This document shows, one piece after another, positions 61,221 to 64,000 of a stretch of DNA of 64,000 nt. Source of the DNA: Silurus meridionalis (lineage: Eukaryota > Chordata > Actinopteri > Siluriformes > Siluridae). Under the pieces are notes generated by a model. It ran no database searches. It was not told the origin of the DNA and was given only the letters and a program-made list of their open reading frames with translations. The DNA lies in assembly GCF_014805685.1 (NCBI RefSeq), contig NC_060896.1:21420277-21484276 (forward strand), read 5' to 3'. Within the stretch, counting starts at the first letter, position 1; every line of letters begins with the position of its first letter. The position numbers were made by a program, and so were the translations under genes.

Positions 61221-63887
61221 GCAATTTCAATATCATGTAAGTTTAGCTAAGTGCATTTAAAAAAAATATTTATAAAAAATGATGGACCAATCCCTTATAT
61301 GGACATTGCCATTTTAGTTATTTTAGCTGTCTAATGCGAGTATGAGCTCAAAGTGTAGAATTTCAGCTTTAGTTAGAAATTAATTTTTTTATTGGATTAT
61401 AAGTAAATATACAATTGGCTGCTCAGCTGTTTGATAACCAGGTGTGTGTTATTCACACCCATTTTTCAAGCAGATAAAAGTTCTAAAGTAGGTTCACTTA
61501 AATATAGTATCCACTACTTGGGCACTGATGTCAAAGTATATTTCAGACTTAACAACACTCAAGGATGAAGATAGCACAAGTTTATTTATGGGAATGGAGC
61601 GTAAATAAGTTTGCTGTTGGTGGACTATTCCTGCTATGCTGCTGCTAAGCAAATCGAAAGATTCATCTGTTAAGCATGTTCAAACATGGAGATGTCAAGG
61701 AACCATGTTGCTTTTTGCCAAAGGTGATGCAAGAGTCATAGCAGATTAATACTGGTGGTGCTGGGTGGGGTGGGGTTGGGTAAAGGATAGCCGAAATATG
61801 CGTACTGCACAGAGAGATGATAGTTTAATTTAAATATGAACAAATACATAGATTGAGGTAATCAGCTCACGGATAGAGTTTCATAGCTGGACTAGACATT
61901 TCACTATACTTTCTGATTCAGTTGTAATTATTACATTGTAGTTTTATCTACATTTTGCACAGGTTACCAACTTTTTTTGGAATTGGTGTTGTAGTAATAA
62001 TTTTAACTGCAGTTTGAGCTTTTTCCATATTTATTAGCTTAATTAGCCTCATAGCATAAGTCTAGAACTAAAGATGTACACATCTGCATTTTAGCTGATT
62101 GCTTGCTTTTGGAAAAAGCAAACCAAAAAAACGGACATTTCTACTGGTGAAAAAAATTGTTTCAGAAGAAATTATATAGCTAACTCTGATTTCATATCAC
62201 GATACTGGTGAGGGTCTACTCGAACCAGGCTTATCACATATTCAGTAAAACCCAAATTATTTCTGTTGCATGTCCGTGTTTACAGCACAGCTCAGTCACA
62301 TGTTTCATTAGATGATTTATTTTGCGTATGCTTGTGGTTTTCACTCTGCAGCTGCACGCAGATGTCTTGGTGATTTGGCGAGTCTCACAGGTTCATGAAC
62401 AGAATGACAGTGTTGATATCTGCAGCAGCTGTTTGCTTTTACATCTTTATGCTAACACACTCCAGTGAAAGTCTGTGTGTTTGCTTTAAGGACTTTGTTG
62501 GATTAGCGATGCTGCTACATACAGTCATGTGCAAATTTACAGTCACCTTAAGTACCTAAACTTTATCTTTGTTTATCATATCTCGATATTGGATTTACAA
62601 TGTCGGATAATTTGTTAGAATTACACACTATGCTGTTTTCAAATTTGCTTTTGCAATTAATGTTAGCTTTAATTATTTTTTTTTTCCAGACATGTATACC
62701 CTTTATAATACTGCTCATTAATTTTCTCTCAAAATTTTAATTCTTCTTGAAATAAACCAGCTTCTATAGGGTTAACCCTTCCATTTTTTGTATTTATCTG
62801 CTTAGCTACCTGAACAGCAAGTCTATAGTACCTCTAGTACAGTGGTCCTCAATCTTTTTTGCGCATTACAGGAGTAACTTTGGCTTTCTTTTTTCTCTCT
62901 CCCACTTCACAAGACCCTTTTTCCCATTGCAAATCTTATTGTTCCTGTCTCATTCTTTCTTCTTAACTTTGACCTTCTTACTATCTCTACTTCTTCTGTC
63001 TTTCTCTTTTATTCATCATTGCTATACCAGTATAAGAATCAATGTGTTGTTCAGGAGAACTTGCTCTGTCTTTGTTCCATGTGAAACCATAGAAGCCACA
63101 GTCATGGTTACTGGGAGTGTGCTTTAAAGCATTCAGGCATTCAGAATTCTAAACATTTATTTAGATTTAGTTTAATTTACAGTGGGACAAAAAAAGAAAA
63201 ACAGTCACTTCTAAAATGTGTTTTTTACATTATAAAATTTTCTTGTCTCTTTCAGTCTAATGGTAATGCTCAGCAGCTTTGCACTCTAATTTGCAAAATG
63301 ACAGTCTGCTCCTTTAAAATCAGTAACAAAAGTTAACATTTCCAACCTCCTGTGTTTAGTGATTGCATTAAATGCTGTATAACACTGCAAAGTGGCAGTG
63401 CAATGTCAATGACTCAATTAGTAAAACTCTTATAATGTTGAAAGTACACTCAGCCCTATCCTTTTTTTTTGTAGTTTATTAAAAGCAATGCATTAATAAG
63501 TTTTACTCATATGTTAGTGAAAAAAAACATTTTCTCTGTTTTAATAATGTTTCTAATGGAGGTGTCTCAGTGCAGCTGTCTCAAGGCTTCAGGGTTCCTA
63601 TTAGAGTAACTTGCATGAGCACTATGTTATATAAAATCACCCCTAAGTGTGAATATGTAGACAGACAGGTGTTCCAGACAGACATCCTCCAGTATGTACT
63701 CCCATCTCATGCAGCTCCAGGGTTCTTAGTACAATCCTGGGCTTGGGTAACTTGTATGCGAGATTATGACTGGTGATTAATTAACATTATGATGATCTCT
63801 TCATCATGGCACCTGTTAGTGGGTGGGATTTATTAGGCACCAGTTGAACATTTTCTTCTCAAAGTTGACATGTTAGAAGCAGGAAAA

Positions 63888-64000
63888 ATGGGCAAGCGTA
63901 AGGATTCGAGCGAGTTTGACGAGGGCCAAAATATGATGTCCAGACGACTGGGTCAGAGCATCTCTAAAACTGCAGCTCTTGTGGGCTGTTCCTGTCTGCA
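63888..64000 (+). CDS. Start of a Tc1/mariner transposase, cut by window end
   Basis: ATG at 63888 opens [20 protein letters not shown] and then [15 protein letters not shown], the N-terminal helix-turn-helix of a fish Tc1-like transposase (usual form [22 protein letters not shown]). The last bases visible (CTGTCTGCA) already deviate from the expected RSAV, hinting at a small deletion, so it may be broken. The element's left inverted repeat would lie before 63888, perhaps at about 63800. Confidence 0.8.
   Translation, partial: MGKRKDSSEFDEGQNMMSRRLGQSISKTAALVGCSCL

Overview
This is vertebrate DNA: AT-rich, dense in long dinucleotide microsatellites, with widely spaced small exons bounded by GT/AG splice sites. 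The transposon mix (many Tc1/mariner copies, tRNA-headed SINEs, RTE-like and CR1/L2-like LINE remnants, hAT-like remnants, a Gypsy-like LTR) points to a teleost fish. Several dispersed repeats are of kinds I associate with otophysans such as catfishes; the order-level guess is inference. I see no bacterial-type operon, CRISPR array or defence island.

The one gene I can recognise is fam168a (TCRP1-like), on the plus strand. Five coding exons (17288-17357, 20618-20698, 30201-30343, 31493-31673, 35795-35907) join in phase into a 195-residue proline/tyrosine-rich protein ending in YSYVPPHW and a TAG stop. A further exon near 15418-15487 can splice in frame onto the first one and would add 28 N-terminal residues. 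An intron begins 18 nt after the stop codon (35926-36929), and the 3' UTR continues from 36930, possibly to about 44.1 kb. The true first exon and promoter were not found and probably lie upstream of the window.

The most striking structure is a direct tandem duplication, 27800-29448 and 29449-31111, that carries exon 3 of fam168a. By length arithmetic the copies differ by five indels, all in single-base runs, and I noticed no substitutions. One indel removes a base inside the upstream exon copy and shifts its frame; the downstream copy is intact. Either a very recent duplication left one dead exon, or the assembly placed the same locus twice.

Layout: 1-15.4 kb is intron or upstream sequence with SINEs and microsatellites. 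15.4-36 kb is fam168a coding exons and introns, including a Tc1 relic (21.6 kb), an internally deleted Tc1-like element (24.1 kb), an antisense RTE-like LINE (31.8-34.0 kb) and a second Tc1 relic (34.2-35.6 kb). 36.9-44.1 kb is the probable 3' UTR with MITE insertions. 44-64 kb is largely transposon-derived: a foldback element (45.5 kb), a CR1/L2-like LINE relic (48.6-49.8 kb), a hAT relic (51.2-53.4 kb), a nearly full-length Tc1 (54.13-55.68 kb), two tandem palindromic MITEs embedded in TA repeats (55.7-56.8 kb), an LTR (57.4-57.8 kb), a possible first exon of another gene (to 58426), and the start of another Tc1 transposase running off the window end.
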